Assembly (NCBI GenBank): GCA_036429605.1
Contig: JAVFKD010000015.1
Span: forward strand, 3,061,421-3,125,420
Direction of reading: 5' to 3'
Source of the DNA: Cladobotryum mycophilum
Taxonomy: Eukaryota; Ascomycota; Sordariomycetes; Hypocreales; Hypocreaceae
DNA length: 64,000 bases
Part shown: in pieces, positions 21,564 to 34,784 of the stretch
How the letters are laid out: each line of letters opens with the position of its first letter
How positions within the stretch are numbered: position 1 is the first letter of the stretch
Notes under the pieces: model-generated
Seen by the model: the letters and a program-made list of their open reading frames with translations, nothing else
The model's database searches: none
What the model was told of the DNA's origin: nothing
Program-made: the position numbers and the translations under genes

Positions 21564-23358
21564 TTAAATAATATATTTTTACTTATAAAAGTATTCTTAT
21601 CTAATAATAAAAAATAAGAGAATAATAAACCATAAAGGCTATTAAAAGAATACTTATAAAAATTAAACTTTTATTAATTAAGAAATCCTAGAAAAGTAAA
21701 TACCTAGAATTAAAGTATAAACCTATAAAGTATATAATTAAATATATTTTAGTTTATAAATATAGTTTATTATAAATAAAATACTTTATAAATCTTATTG
21801 AAATATATAATAAAACTAAATATACTAAAATTTAAAAGGATTTAGCTTTTCATTTAATATACTAAAAAAACAAATACTTAAATAATTTAACAAATAAAAA
21901 AAGATTATTTATATTTTTATATAATAAAATAAATAACTAATCTTTTACTTTTATTCATTTCATTTAATTAATTTTATTCCTACTCTTAAAATTATAGTAT
22001 TTAAGTATTAATTCTTATTATTTCTTTTATTTAAAATAACTAACTAAATATAAATTTATTATTATTCTTTACCTCTAGACTAATCTAACCTTTAATAATT
22101 AATTTAAATTATATTAATTACCTAAGTATTATATAATAGTCTATTAATAACTATAGTTTTAATAGGAATACCCTAGACTAGTAAAAGCCCCTAGCGCACC
22201 ACACCCCCCACACTTTCCTTTTACATATTAATGTTTTAGTACCTACTATTAAAAGAATATATATAGTTTTTATATAAATCCTTAATACCTATAGGTAAAA
22301 TACTAAATATTAAGCTATGTTAATAATATAGTGTCTATACCTATAGCACTAATTACCTAAACGGGCTAATTCTTATTTAAACTAGGAGAAAGTATATTAA
22401 TTAATTTATAATAATATATATAAAAAGTATTATTTTATAACTAATATTTTTACTTATTTAATATTTTTTAATTACTATTATAATACAAACTATTAATTTA
22501 TTACTCTTAAGTTTACTTTTTAATTTAATTATTAATTTTATTAATAAAAGAACATTTACCTAGGATATAATAGTATTTAATAATATAATTAATCTAATAA
22601 TACTTACTATATATAACTATACCTAGAAATTATTAAAAGAATAAATAATTATGTATATTAAAAAATGTAAGATTATAAATACATTTAGTATTATATTTAA
22701 TATAATCATAAAATAATTTATTCCTAATTATATAAAAGGAATTATAATATTCTTTATAAATATTTTTTAGATTAGCTTATATATTAATGCGGAACCTAAA
22801 AAAATGCTTTAAAAAGAATATAACTATATATATATTAGTATTATATAATATACAAGGCCTTAGCCTAATAGTATTATAAAAACTATAGACTTATATAAAG
22901 CTCCTTCTAAAAGCTAAAAGAAAAATCTATTTTAATCTTAAGATTTTAGTTAAACTAGAAAAATAATCTCCTTTGTAATAAGAAGAACTTACTATAATCC
23001 AAGATATAGTCTTTAAATTACTTACTATACCTATCTTAAGAATCCTAAAGATAATATAAATAATAACTAAATAAATAATGTATATAGTTAACTAAAGCAT
23101 TTAAAAAAATTATTAAAACATAAAAAGGAATTAAACTATTAAATACTTTATATATAAAAATAAAATAAATATAATATAAGTATATATTAAAAGAATATCT
23201 TTATACTATCCTAACCTGAGATAAAAAACTAATAAATTTAAATAAATACTTTTATAAAGAAATAATTATACAAATAGGTATTATACTTATAAGCTTTTAC
23301 CCTATATATAAAAATAAACCTTATATACTTATTTAAAAAATAATAGTCTTTTTCCTTA
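21564..23358. other. AT-rich stretch without recognised gene or repeat
   Basis: I found no second copy of this stretch in the window and no open frame. A short C-rich patch at 22185-22215 stands out. Probably an old element mutated beyond recognition. Confidence 0.4.
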
Positions 23359-23420
23359 ACATAGGTGCATAGTGAGTTAGCTAGCACAGCGAGTTAACCA
23401 TTTTCCTTCCTCTCTTAGCA
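23359..23420 (+). mobile_element. Left-end fragment of the second MITE family
   Basis: Starts after TA with ACATAGGTGCATAGTGAG and follows the 19736 element for about 50 bp before similarity is lost. Confidence 0.6.
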
Positions 23421-23499
23421 TAAACACAATAATAAAATAATAATAATACTTTAAATTAATTAATACTTATTATTATCCTCTTTACTAAATATCTCTATA

Positions 23500-24118
23500 A
23501 TTTCTGAATAAATATATATATTATAACTTATCTTTTTATATACACTATAATACTATTCCTTTACTATACTATAAACCTTTTAATTATTACTTTATTATAT
23601 TTTCTCCTATACCTATTATTTAATATTTCTTTAGTCTTATAAAGTTTATTTTTTTATTAAACTTAAACTTTTTTTTATTATAATTATATTTTTTTAGCTT
23701 TTTATTATTTATTAAATATTTTATTTATTTTCTATAGTATTTTAATTTTAGCTTTTAATAATATTATTTAATATATTTTTATTTTTATTTTTTTATAAAC
23801 TAATTTAAAATAATTAAAATTAATATTAATAAGTTTTTTTAATAATTCTTTATTTATTTTTTAATAAGATTATTTTATAGAATTATTTTAATTAAATTAT
23901 TAAATATTTTTAAAACCTAAAGGTTTAATAACTTAATAATAATATTAACTAGTAATAGTATTTATATTATTAAATTTAAATAAAAAAGTAAATTTTTTAA
24001 ATTATAAAAAATAATTCCTATCTTTTAAAAATCTATTTTAATATTATTTAATATTATTTTATTTTAAAATATTATATAACATATGAATAAAATATTATTT
24101 TTTATAATATAAGTTATA
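23500..24118. repeat. AT-rich dispersed repeat, second copy
   Basis: Matches 7757-8360 over about 600 bp with mainly C/T-type differences. Family not identified. Confidence 0.5.
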
Positions 24119-24248
24119 ACGTAATCCACAAGCGAGCGGACCAGATAAGCGAGCGGACCACCTTTAAAACCTATATAAAACACTATTTTTAGCCCTCTTA
24201 CAAAAACCACTAGTTTTTAATAAAACTTAATAAAATTTTATTTATAGT
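24119..24248 (+). mobile_element. Left end of a Vader-like MITE, truncated
   Basis: Begins ACGTAATCCACAAGCGAGCG after TA. This is the best preserved terminal repeat of the first MITE family, with the second AAGCGAGCGGACCACC unit. It is cut at 24248 by an LTR-like repeat. Confidence 0.75.
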
Positions 24249-24728
24249 TATTAAAATAAACTAGTCAATACCCTATTGATTAGGTTAAATAATAAGAAAT
24301 AATAAGTCTATTGTTTCTATTGTTTTCTAGGCTATTCTAGCCTAGTCTAGTAAATTCTAATAATAAACAATAATTCTATTATTTCTTATTTAATAAGCCA
24401 TTTTAGTTTATTTTTTTATTTTTTATACTTTATTTATTTTACTTATATATAATAAATAGATTTTTATTTTTTAATTAGTTAATTAGATTAAATATAATAT
24501 TTTATCTTAATCTACCTTTTTCTCTTTTAGCCTTAATAACTAATTAATCCTATAAGCTTAATCTTATTAGAAATTAGCTTGTTAAGATATTTATTTTTCC
24601 CTAAGCTTTTAGAAGGACTGACCGAGCCTTCTAGATTAAACTATAATAGTTTATATAAGCTATTATTAAGTTTATTATTTATTACTATAAGGAATTTTAT
24701 GCCTAAGAGGTAACTTTCTTTTAATAAA
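24249..24728 (+). repeat. LTR-like repeat, copy 4
   Basis: A 480-bp copy of the 14616-15088 repeat in the same orientation, more mutated, with ends TATTAAAATAAAC and CTTTTAATA. Probably a solo copy. Confidence 0.6.
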
Positions 24729-24729
24729 T

Positions 24730-24848
24730 ATAATAGGGTTTTTTCTCCCGGTACGCGAGTTTTCTTCTTATTTTTTTATAATAGTACAGAGACTAAGGCT
24801 CTAGTAAATAGGATAAGTTAGTTAGTGTAATAATAATAATAATAATAC
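24730..24848 (+). mobile_element. LINE 2, last 120 bp with (TAA)n tail
   Basis: Only the terminal block (TTTCTCCCGGTACGCGAG, then GGATAAGTTAGTTAGTG) and the TAA-type tail remain. A strongly 5'-truncated insertion. Confidence 0.65.
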
Positions 24849-24849
24849 T

Positions 24850-25416
24850 AATAAATTAGTTTTATTAAAGATTAGAAGAAAATATTAAAAATAAACTTTT
24901 TAAAAAGGATTTATTAAATACTTTTATAAAGTATATTAAAATAACTATTAAAATTAATAATTAATAATATACCTATTATAAACAAAGATAAAAAAGCAAA
25001 ACTTATTAAAAACCTAAAAATAATTATATTACTAAAAATAATAATAATAAACTAGGTCAAATAGACCTTAACATAACTTAAAAGAAAAAAGAATACTATA
25101 ACTATAGTAAAATAGAATATTTCTTTAAAAATTATAAATCCCTTAAAGAAATTAAAACGAATATATATATAAAAATTAATTCTTAAGCTAAAAAAGAAAT
25201 TTAAATTAATACTATTATTAAATAATAATTATCTATAAATTATACTTTAATAAGTTAAATAATATGTTTTAAAAATAAATATTTAACTTATTAAAGTTTA
25301 AAAAATAATATAAACTAATATTTAAAGCCTTTTCAATAAGTTAATATACTTAAATAAAAATATAAAAAGAATTAATAATAGGATTTATTAAAAAAAGAAC
25401 TTAATAATATTATTTA
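24850..25416 (+). mobile_element. Gypsy gag fragment, left part (continues at 33791)
   Basis: Matches about 27505-28078 of the complete element, including its decayed zinc-knuckle segment. It is interrupted at 25416 by the LINE 2 insertion and resumes at 33791; the 14-bp target AATAATATTATTTA is present on both sides. Confidence 0.7.
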
Positions 25417-26036
25417 TGATTATTATTATACTAACTAGCTTATCTTATCTACTAGGGCTTTAGTCCCTTTACTATTACAGAAAAAAAGAAACACGCGTAC
25501 TAGGAGAAAAAACCCTATTGTATTATATACACTATGTTATTATATTTAAGTCAGTATAGGCTTTTATTATTATTAACTAACTATTCTATAACTCACTAAT
25601 CTTATTCTAGAAAAAATTTATTAGATTTTTAATATTATTAATATTCCTAATTAATAAAATATTTAGACTATAAAAATCCTTTTAATTATAAAAGCTTTAT
25701 ATTTATACTATTATTTTTTTAAGATATTATCTATTAATAAGTTTAATATAAACTTATTTTCAGCTTTATATGATTATTATTTATTTCTTATAATAATAAT
25801 TATATTTTATCTTTCTTACTTTTAATAATTTTCTTTTATTATATTTTTATATTATTTCTTATTATTATTTTTATTAATTATTATATACTTTTAGGTTTTT
25901 CTTATAAATATATATGTAATAAATTATTATATTATAAAAAGATCTAAAATATATTATATTTATTTATTATTAATAGCCTAATTTAGTAATTAAACTTATA
26001 GCGTTAAGGCTTTTTTTAATTATTTAATTATTTTAA

Positions 26037-26076
<40 letters not shown>

Positions 26077-26409
26077 ATTACTATTATTATTATTATTATA
26101 ATCTATAAATCACCCTTATCTACCTTAGTCTTATTTTTATTAAAAATATTAAATTAGTTTTAATATTTAATTATTATATTAATAATTCTTTTTAATTTTT
26201 TTATTATTATTTTATTTATATTATTATAAATATTATTTCTTATATATTATACTATTATATTTCTAATAGGCTTTAATAGTATAATTAATTATAGCTTTTA
26301 GTTTTATTATTTCTAGTTTTTTTATTTTCTTTACTTTAATTTTTATTAACTTAAATAAATTTATAAGATTTTTTAATTTTTAAATAATTTTATTATAAAA
26401 TTAATATAC

Positions 26410-26888
26410 TATGACGACCTGACCTTGCACTTATATCATCCACAGAACTGGACCCACTTTTAATAACACCTGTGCAAGCTATTAATTAGAAACACAACTA
26501 TAGTAAAACCTCGGGTAACATAGTTAATTATAATTAGCTTAAATAAGATTAATTTAAGTATATTTAATAACTTAAATAAAATTAATTTAAGTATATATAA
26601 TAACTTAAATAGGATTAATTTAATTTATTATAATTATTAGATTATTAATTTATTCCTATTAAAATAAAACCTTATATTTATTTAAATTATAATAAACTTA
26701 ATTATTATATATATTAATTTATATCTTTTTTATATATTTAATTAATTATTAATTTAATATTATTTACTATTAGTATTTAATACCTAAACTATAATATATT
26801 AAACCTATTACTTAACCTTGCTTTAATCTATTACTAATATTAATTATAATTTAGGTTATCCTTATTAGGAAACGCCTGGAATATTATA
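26410..26888 (+). repeat. 5' LTR
   Basis: Begins TATGACGACCTGACC (mutated from TGTGACGACC) and ends CCTGGAATATTATA. Differences from the 3' LTR are mainly of the C/T and G/A type. Confidence 0.85.
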
Positions 26889-29800
26889 TATTAATAACTC
26901 TTATTTAGTGGATTACTATAATTCTAAATAATATCAAGTATTATAATTAATAAAGAATAGTAATCGCCCTAGGTATTTACCTTAGTATAACTAACTATAC
27001 TATTTAACAAAGTTAAAGAAAAGAATAAAATACTTTTGGTTATAAATCAGTAATTTAAGAAAAAAATAAACAAAAAACAAGAAAAAGATATTAAAAAAAT
27101 CCTTAGACTAAAAGACCTAAGATTATTTTTTGGAAAACCTAGAATAATATCTTTTTAGGCTTTTATTATAGATTTAAAAACTTATTATAACTATTATTCT
27201 TAATGCTTTAGAAAAAACTATATAAAAGTAGTTTATATATATACCTATATAAAAAAACCCGTTAAGAAATAGTTTAAACCTATTATAAGAAATTACTATA
27301 ATAACTTAAAGAATAAAAAAGATAAACGAATAAAATAAATCTTTAAAGACTTTAATAAATTTATTAAAAAACTTAAAAAGTATTTAAAACTATTAATAAA
27401 AAAAGAAATAATTATTTTAAAATCTTTATTAAAAAGAATTAGTCTTAGATTATATTATTATATTTAAATAAACTGTTTTAAAACTTGATTAAAATAATAA
27501 ACTATTAATAAATTAATTCTATTAAAAATTAAAAGAAAACATTAAAGATAAACTCTTTAAAAAGACTTATTAAATACTTTTATAAAGTATATTAAAATAG
27601 TTATTAGAATTAATAATTAATAATATATTTGCTATAAACAAAAATAAAAAGGTAAAACTTATTAAAAACCTAAAAATAATTATATTGTTAAAAATAATAA
27701 TAGTAAGCTAGGTTAAATAGACCTTAATGTAATCTAAAAGGAAGAAAAGATAAAATGCTATAACTGTGGTAAAATAGGATATTTCTTTAAGGATTATAGA
27801 TCTCTTAAAAAGAATAAAACAAAGGGTATATAAAAGCTAGCCCTTAAGCTAGAAGAAAAAAATAAGTTAATATTATTATTAAATAATAATTAATTATAAA
27901 CTATACCTTAATAAGTTAAATAGTATATTTTAAAAATAAATATTTGATTTACTAGAGTTTAAAAGATAATATAAACTAATACTTAAAGTCTTTTTAATAA
28001 GTTAATATGCTTAGATAAGGATATAATAGAAGAAAAAACTAATAGGATTTATTAAAAAAAATTTAATAATATTATTTAATATTTATAGATTAATTATTAG
28101 TATAAATATAATATTTTATAAAAGTAATTACTAATTAAGAAACTTTTATTAATAATATTAATAATTTATTTATTTAAAAAAGGGAATCTATAGTAAAAGA
28201 TATTCTAGAATATTAAGACAGTTTATAATATAATAAATCTTTATAGACTAATTATTAAAATATATACTATTAAGATTATATTAAACTTATATATAAGAAA
28301 TATTAAAAAGCTAAACTTATAGACTAATACTAGTCAATATTTAAATTAATAGTAATTATATAAAAACATTTTATTATAAAAATTACCTAAAAACTATTTA
28401 AATAAAGCTTTAACTTTTAAACTTATAAAAAAAACCTAGAAGATTAATAAAAATAGTATAAGTTATGAAATACACTGGATATTAAAGATAGTATAGTAAT
28501 TTATAAAATCTATAATCTAAAAGTAAAAAATAAAATTAATTATTTATAAAAAGGCTATAGGATAATTATTAAGTAAAATCTTTTAATTCTATAAATAAAA
28601 ACTATTATAGATAGTTTTATTTAATAGTAGAACTATAAATTAAAGGATATTATCTTATTGTATTAGTAAATAATAAAATAATAAATAATTATATATCTTT
28701 TAAAGTTATAAATTATTTATAATTACCTTAGAAAAAAAAACCAAGATATAAGTTATATCTATTTTATTATATTAAAAAAGGAATTTCTTTTTATAATAGA
28801 GGATAGATGAATATAAAGACTAATTATCTTTTTATTAAAATCTAAAAGTATAAGAAACTTATTTTTTATAATTTAATAGACTTTAATAAGTATAATATGA
28901 TTTTAGGATATCTCTGGCTATAAGATAATAATTCTCTTATTAATTAGAGGACTGGTTAACTTTATTAGGATAAAAATAAAGGCTCTAGTTAAGAATAAAT
29001 ACAAAACGTGAGATTTTATAAGGACTTAGTAATAGAATAATAGATTTAGAAAGAAAAACCTTTAAGTAAAATATTAAAAAGGAAAACGTAAGATATTTTG
29101 TTTAATTAATTACTAAAAGGAATAAGATCTATATAAGAAAAAGGTTAAGAATAGAAAACCTATAGAATTATTATCTTTTTGTAAAAGATATTTAAAAAAT
29201 TTAATAAGCTTTTAAAAAAAAGACTATTCTTAGACAGGAAGAAAGAAACCTTTATTAAAAGACTTAAAAATATCCCTAATAAATATAAATACTATAAAAA
29301 ACTATTCTAAAAAACCTTTAATATAAGGTTACTAGAATATAGTTAATAGGATTATAAGATTATCCTGAAAAACAGAATTAATCTTATGTTCTATAAAATC
29401 TATAATTTTAATAAAAAAAAACTTATAATACTTTAAAAATAGATTAATGAGATATTAATTAAAGACTTTATTAGACTATTAATATTAAAAATAGAATACC
29501 TTATAATATTTATTCTAAAAAAAAATAGGAAACTATAGTTAATTATAGACTATTAATAATTTAATAAAATTATATTTAAAGACTATACCTTATTATCCTT
29601 AATCATAGAATTATAATACTATTTTTAAAGTAAAAAATAGTTTATTATATTTAATCTAAAAAAAGTATATAATCTTATTTATATAAAAAAGAAATAAATA
29701 GATAATAGTTTTTTATATTAAGTTTAGACTATTTAAATATTTTATTATACCTTTTAAATTAATAAATACTTTTATAATATTTTAAAAAATAATTAATAAT

Positions 29801-32800
29801 ATACTTAAAGAATATTTTAATATCTTTATAGTAATCTATTTTAATAATATTCTAATTCTTTTAGATATACTTAAAAAATATAAATAATATATATATTAAA
29901 TATTTATTAAACTTTAAGAAATAAAATTTTTAGTTAAACTAGAAAAATATAAATTTTATATTTAATAGATTATTTTTTTTAAATATATTATTATATTAAA
30001 TAAAATATATATAAACTTTATTAAAGTTAAAATAATATAAAACTAATTTAAATTAAATATTATTAAAAAGTTTAGAGTTTTTTAAACTTTATTAATTATT
30101 ATTAATACTTTATAAAAAACTATAATAAGATTATATATTTATTCTATAAGTTAATTAAAAAAAACTAAATATTTAAGTAAATAAAAAAAATATAATAAGC
30201 CTTTAAATAAATTAAGGCCTTAATTATAAAAAATCTAATACTTATAATATTTAACCTAAAAAAAATAAAACTTAAAATAAACTTTTTTAATTTTAAATTA
30301 AAAGTTTAACTTAAATAATAAAATAAAAATAATAAACTATAATTAATTATATTTTACTTATAAGCTTTATACAGTACTAAACTGAATTATTCTATTTATA
30401 ATAAAAAATTCTTAGTAATTATTTTAGCCTTTAAAAAATAAAAATATTATCTTTTTAAAAGTAAACATTAAGTTAAAGTCTATATAGATTATAATAATAT
30501 CTTTTATTTTATTATAACTTAATAATTTAATAAACATTAAATTAAATATATTAAATATTTATTAGAATTTAATTATATTTTTATTTATTAAAAAAAACTA
30601 AAGAATAATAAATTTAATATTTTAAATAAATAAATAAACTATAATTAAAATAAAATAATTATAATAAAATAAATCTTAAATATTATTTTAAAAAAATATT
30701 ATATATAATATATATTAAATATTATATTTTAAATTAAAAATAATAATACCTAGACTTATTATATTAAAGAATATTATAAAATCTAAAAAAAAAAGAAATT
30801 TCTAAAAAACTTATTATAAATAATAAAAACCTATAATAATATAAAAATAAAATCTAGATTTCTTTAAAACTTTAAAAAAACCTTATTAAAAAAATCTATT
30901 AATACCTTTTATATAAATATAAAAGAATATAAAAAATACTTAAATAAATTAAATAAAACTTTAATTTTTATAAAATAAAATAATATATTTAAAAGATTAT
31001 TTTAATATATATTATATATAATTAAGTAAAAGCTTTAAAGTATAAACTATATAAATAAATCTAACTATTACTAATACCTTAAAAACTATAAAAAATAATT
31101 ATATTAGATTTTATTATAAAACTATTTATATTAATTAAACCCACTATAAAAATTAAATATAATAATATTTTTATAATTATTAATAAACTTATAAAATAAA
31201 TTTATTTTTTACTATATTAAAAAGCTATAAATATAAAAGAATTTATATATATATTTTTATATATAATTATAAATATTTATTTTTTACTTAAAAAAATTAT
31301 CTTAGATTAAGGATTAGTTTTTATATTTAAATTTTAATAAAGATTAACTAAATAATTAAATACTAATTATAAACTTAATATAATTTATTACTTATAAACT
31401 AATAAATAAACTAAACAAATTAACCATATTATTAAAAGGTATTTATACTATTATATTAATTTTAAATAAACTAATTAAATAAAACTATTATTACTAGTAT
31501 AAATTACTTATAATACTAATATATTAGAATCTATAAGCTTAAGTTTTATATATACTAATTTTAACTATAACCTAAAAATATATAAAATACTTAAAAATAA
31601 AATAATTATAAATAAAATTATAATTAAAGTAAATAAAATAAAAGACTTATATTAAATAATAAAAATATAATTTATATTAATTTATAAAAAAATAAAAGAA
31701 TATATAAATAAAAATAGATTAAAAGAATTAATCTTTAAGAAAAAAGATATAGTTTATTTATTTTACTATATATTAAATAATAAAAAATATAAATATTAAA
31801 ATAATATAATTAAGTAATAAATTAAACTTTAAAAAATTAAAACTTTACCCAGTTAAAAAGATTATTTTAAATATTAACTATAAACTTTTATTACTAGGAA
31901 AAATATAAATATATTTAATCTTTTATATTTTCTTATTTAAAAAAATATTAATTAATAAAAACATTAAGGAAATTATTTATAATTTTATAAAAATACTTTT
32001 AGTAAAAAAAGAATATAAAATTAAATTAATTCTAATTATATACTATAAAAATAATAAATACTAATACTTAATAAAATAAAAGAATTATATAAAAATAAAG
32101 AATAATTAAGAGCCTATTAAACATCTAGCCTACTCTTAGATAATTCTATAATAATTCCACTAGAATTTAAGCTTAAAAAACCAATAAAAAACAATTACTA
32201 ATTAAGCCTAATTAATAGATTAACCATAAGATTAATTATAGGATTAACCAAAAAAGCACTAAAAGCAGATTCTGCCTTATAATATTTTTCTTTCTTTAAC
32301 TTATTAAAAGTATCCATCCTATATATAACTATACTTACTGCCTTAGTATATAATAATTTCTTTTACTTATTAATCTTCTATAACTTAATTATTATAGTAG
32401 CAAAATCTCACTTTATAGCCTTATATTAAAAAACTAAATTATCCTTAATATAAATAATATAATTATCTAAAAAAAATTAAAATATACTAAAAGAAAATAA
32501 ATAAATTACCTATAAACAAAAGTATTATTATTACTAGTATTATACCTAGTATAATATTTTTTAATATAAGCCTTATAATAAACCTTATTTTTAATAATAA
32601 TATACTTTTATTTACTAATAATACAAAAAGAATAAGAAAATATTTTAAGACTAATTAATATAATAAATCTTATAAGATTTTAAATACCTATCTCTTTTTA
32701 AACAAAGTTAACTATTTTTATTACTTATTCTGATATTATAAAACCAAAAGGAATAAGACTTACGAAAAGGAAGAATAAGCCTAAGGAAAGAAAAGGGAAA

Positions 32801-32863
32801 GCGCAGGTATGTATATAAAAACCAATAGGTCTTAAGGATAAGACTATAGGAAGAGGAGTAACG

Positions 32864-33344
32864 TGTGATGACCTGATCTTGTACTTATATTATCCACAGA
32901 ACTGGACCCACTTTTAATAATACCCGTGTAAGCTATTGATTAAAAATATAACTATAGTAAAACCCTAGGTAATATAATTAATTATAATTAGCTTAAACAA
33001 GATTAATTTAAGTATATTTAATAACTTAAATAAAATTAATTTAAGTATATATAATAACTTAAATAAAATTAATTTAATTTATTATAACTATTAAATTATT
33101 AGTTTATTCCTATTAAAATAGAATTTTATATTTATTTAAATTATAATAAACTTAATTATTATATATATTAGTTTATATCTTTTTTTTATATATTCAATTA
33201 ATTATTAATTTAATATTATTTATTATTAATATCTAATACCTAAACTATAATATATTAAACCTATTGCTTAACCTTACTCTAATCCACTGCCAATATTAAC
33301 CACGATCTAGGTTATCCTTGTTAGGAAATACCCGGAACATCACA
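32864..33344 (+). repeat. 3' LTR
   Basis: Begins TGTGATGACCTGATC and ends CCCGGAACATCACA. Its two ends are less mutated than those of the 5' LTR. Confidence 0.85.
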
Positions 33345-33790
33345 TATACTAACTCTTTTAAGACTTATATTTATATAAAACTTTATATTTTTTATATTTC
33401 TTATATAAAAGAAATCCTTAACTATCTATATCTTAATACTCTTAATAAGTTTATTATTTTTATATTTTAATTAAAATATTTTTATTATTAATTTTTATTT
33501 TTTTAAAAATTAAAGTTAAATATATTATTTATATAAAAACTAAAAAGCCTTATAATAAAATAAAATATAATATATTATAGTAATTTTAAGCTATTATTAG
33601 TAGTAATTCATTTAGGTTTTTATTTTTGTTTATTCTATTACTTATACTCTTACTATAGCCTTTTTAAATATTATTAAGGGCTTTTTTATATGTTTTATTT
33701 TACTCCTACCTTAGTGTAAGTCTGCTTCTTTAACTCCCCTTAGGCTCTCTAAAACTATGACGTCCTGGCCAAGGCTGTCGTTTGTGCTTA

Positions 33791-33880
33791 AATAATATTA
33801 TTTAATATTTATAAATTAATTACTAATGTAAATATAATATTTTATAAAAGTAATTATTAATAAAGGTTTATTAATAAAAA
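33791..33880 (+). mobile_element. Gypsy fragment, right part (continuation of 24850-25416)
   Basis: Continues the gag-protease region interrupted at 25416, matching about 28072-28150 of the complete element. It is then replaced by LINE 2 5' sequence. Confidence 0.65.
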
Positions 33881-34740
33881 AAAAAACTAATATACTATTA
33901 TTTAACTTAACTTAATAGTAAAATAAAAGAAAATATAATATTTAGAATTCTTAGATTTAACTCATTCTATTAATAATAGTATAGTAAAGCTATAATATTG
34001 TGGAAGGTAATGATTTATTGCTAATAGTTATTAATAAAAAAAACCTTAAATAGAGTATTTATTATTTAAAATTAAGAGAAAGTATATTTAACCTATAAAA
34101 ATATATTAATAATAGGTTAATAGTACCTTAAAATAAAATAAATAATAATAAGAAAGTTATATATACGAAAATTATTAGTTTTATTCTAGGGGATATTATA
34201 CATAAAGTATAGGCGATTATTTGTGATTTTATTAATAAGAAAATAATATAAATACTAGAGAAAACTATTAAAATTATTATAACTATAAATAAAAAAGAAT
34301 TATATTATATAATAGAAAAGGCTATAAAAAGGATAATAGGAATCTTTTAGAAGTCTTAGGTATAAGTAATTATAGTAAAATTATATTAAGTTTTTACTAT
34401 TAATACTATAAAGCTAGTTTTATTAAGGCTAAAAAAGGAAATTTTAATTATTAAAGATAGTATTACTTTAGGAATAAAAATAATAAAAGTACTAGAAGTT
34501 AAGCTAATAATAAATAAAGCTATAGGCTAAGATAATATAGTAACTATAAGATAACTTTTTAATAGTAATATAATAATTACTTTTAAATCTAATTAACTTA
34601 TAAGATAATATATAGTTAATCTAAAGTAGTTTAAGATTATATTTAAAGAAAATATATAAATAAAAAAAATATAATAAATTATTATTAAAAGTATTTTTTA
34701 AGTAATACTAAAAGATAAAATAAACAATAGTATTAAATAA
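33881..34740 (+). mobile_element. LINE 2, 5' fragment (plus strand)
   Basis: About 860 bp matching the reverse complement of roughly 47850-48710, i.e. the 5' end and ORF1 start of LINE 2. Better preserved segments lie at 33930-34020. All frames are broken. Confidence 0.6.
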
Positions 34741-34784
34741 AAAGTCCATTACCTTTAATATAATAATCCTATAGTTATTAGTCC

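Larger units (their letters stand above)
26410..33344 (+). mobile_element. Complete Gypsy-type LTR retrotransposon, RIP-degraded
   Basis: 6935 bp, with LTRs at 26410-26888 and 32864-33344 (479 and 481 bp). The ends are TGTGATGACC...GGAACATCACA and the target duplication TATAC is exact (26405-26409 and 33345-33349). The order on the plus strand is that of Gypsy/Ty3. A gag zinc knuckle lies at about 27756-27800, readable as CYNCGKIGYFFKDYR, with the His and last Cys converted to Tyr as expected from RIP. Near 28903-28955 is a protease-end motif LGYLWL, DNNSLIN. Decayed reverse transcriptase and RNase H regions follow to about 30600, with integrase-like sequence to about 31900. All frames are stopped many times. 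A purine-rich stretch ending at 32863 is the likely polypurine tract. Confidence 0.85.
25417..33790 (-). mobile_element. LINE 2 copy (minus strand) hosting a Gypsy element
   Basis: LINE 2 sequence occupies 25417-26409 and 33345-33790. Once the Gypsy element between them is removed it is about 1.43 kb long, begins (reversed) with the TAA tail, and is flanked by the 14-bp duplication at 25403-25416 and 33791-33804. It matches 41755-42924 and 43405-43690. The last 50 bp at its 5' end (about 33740-33790) are GC-rich and barely mutated. Confidence 0.75.
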
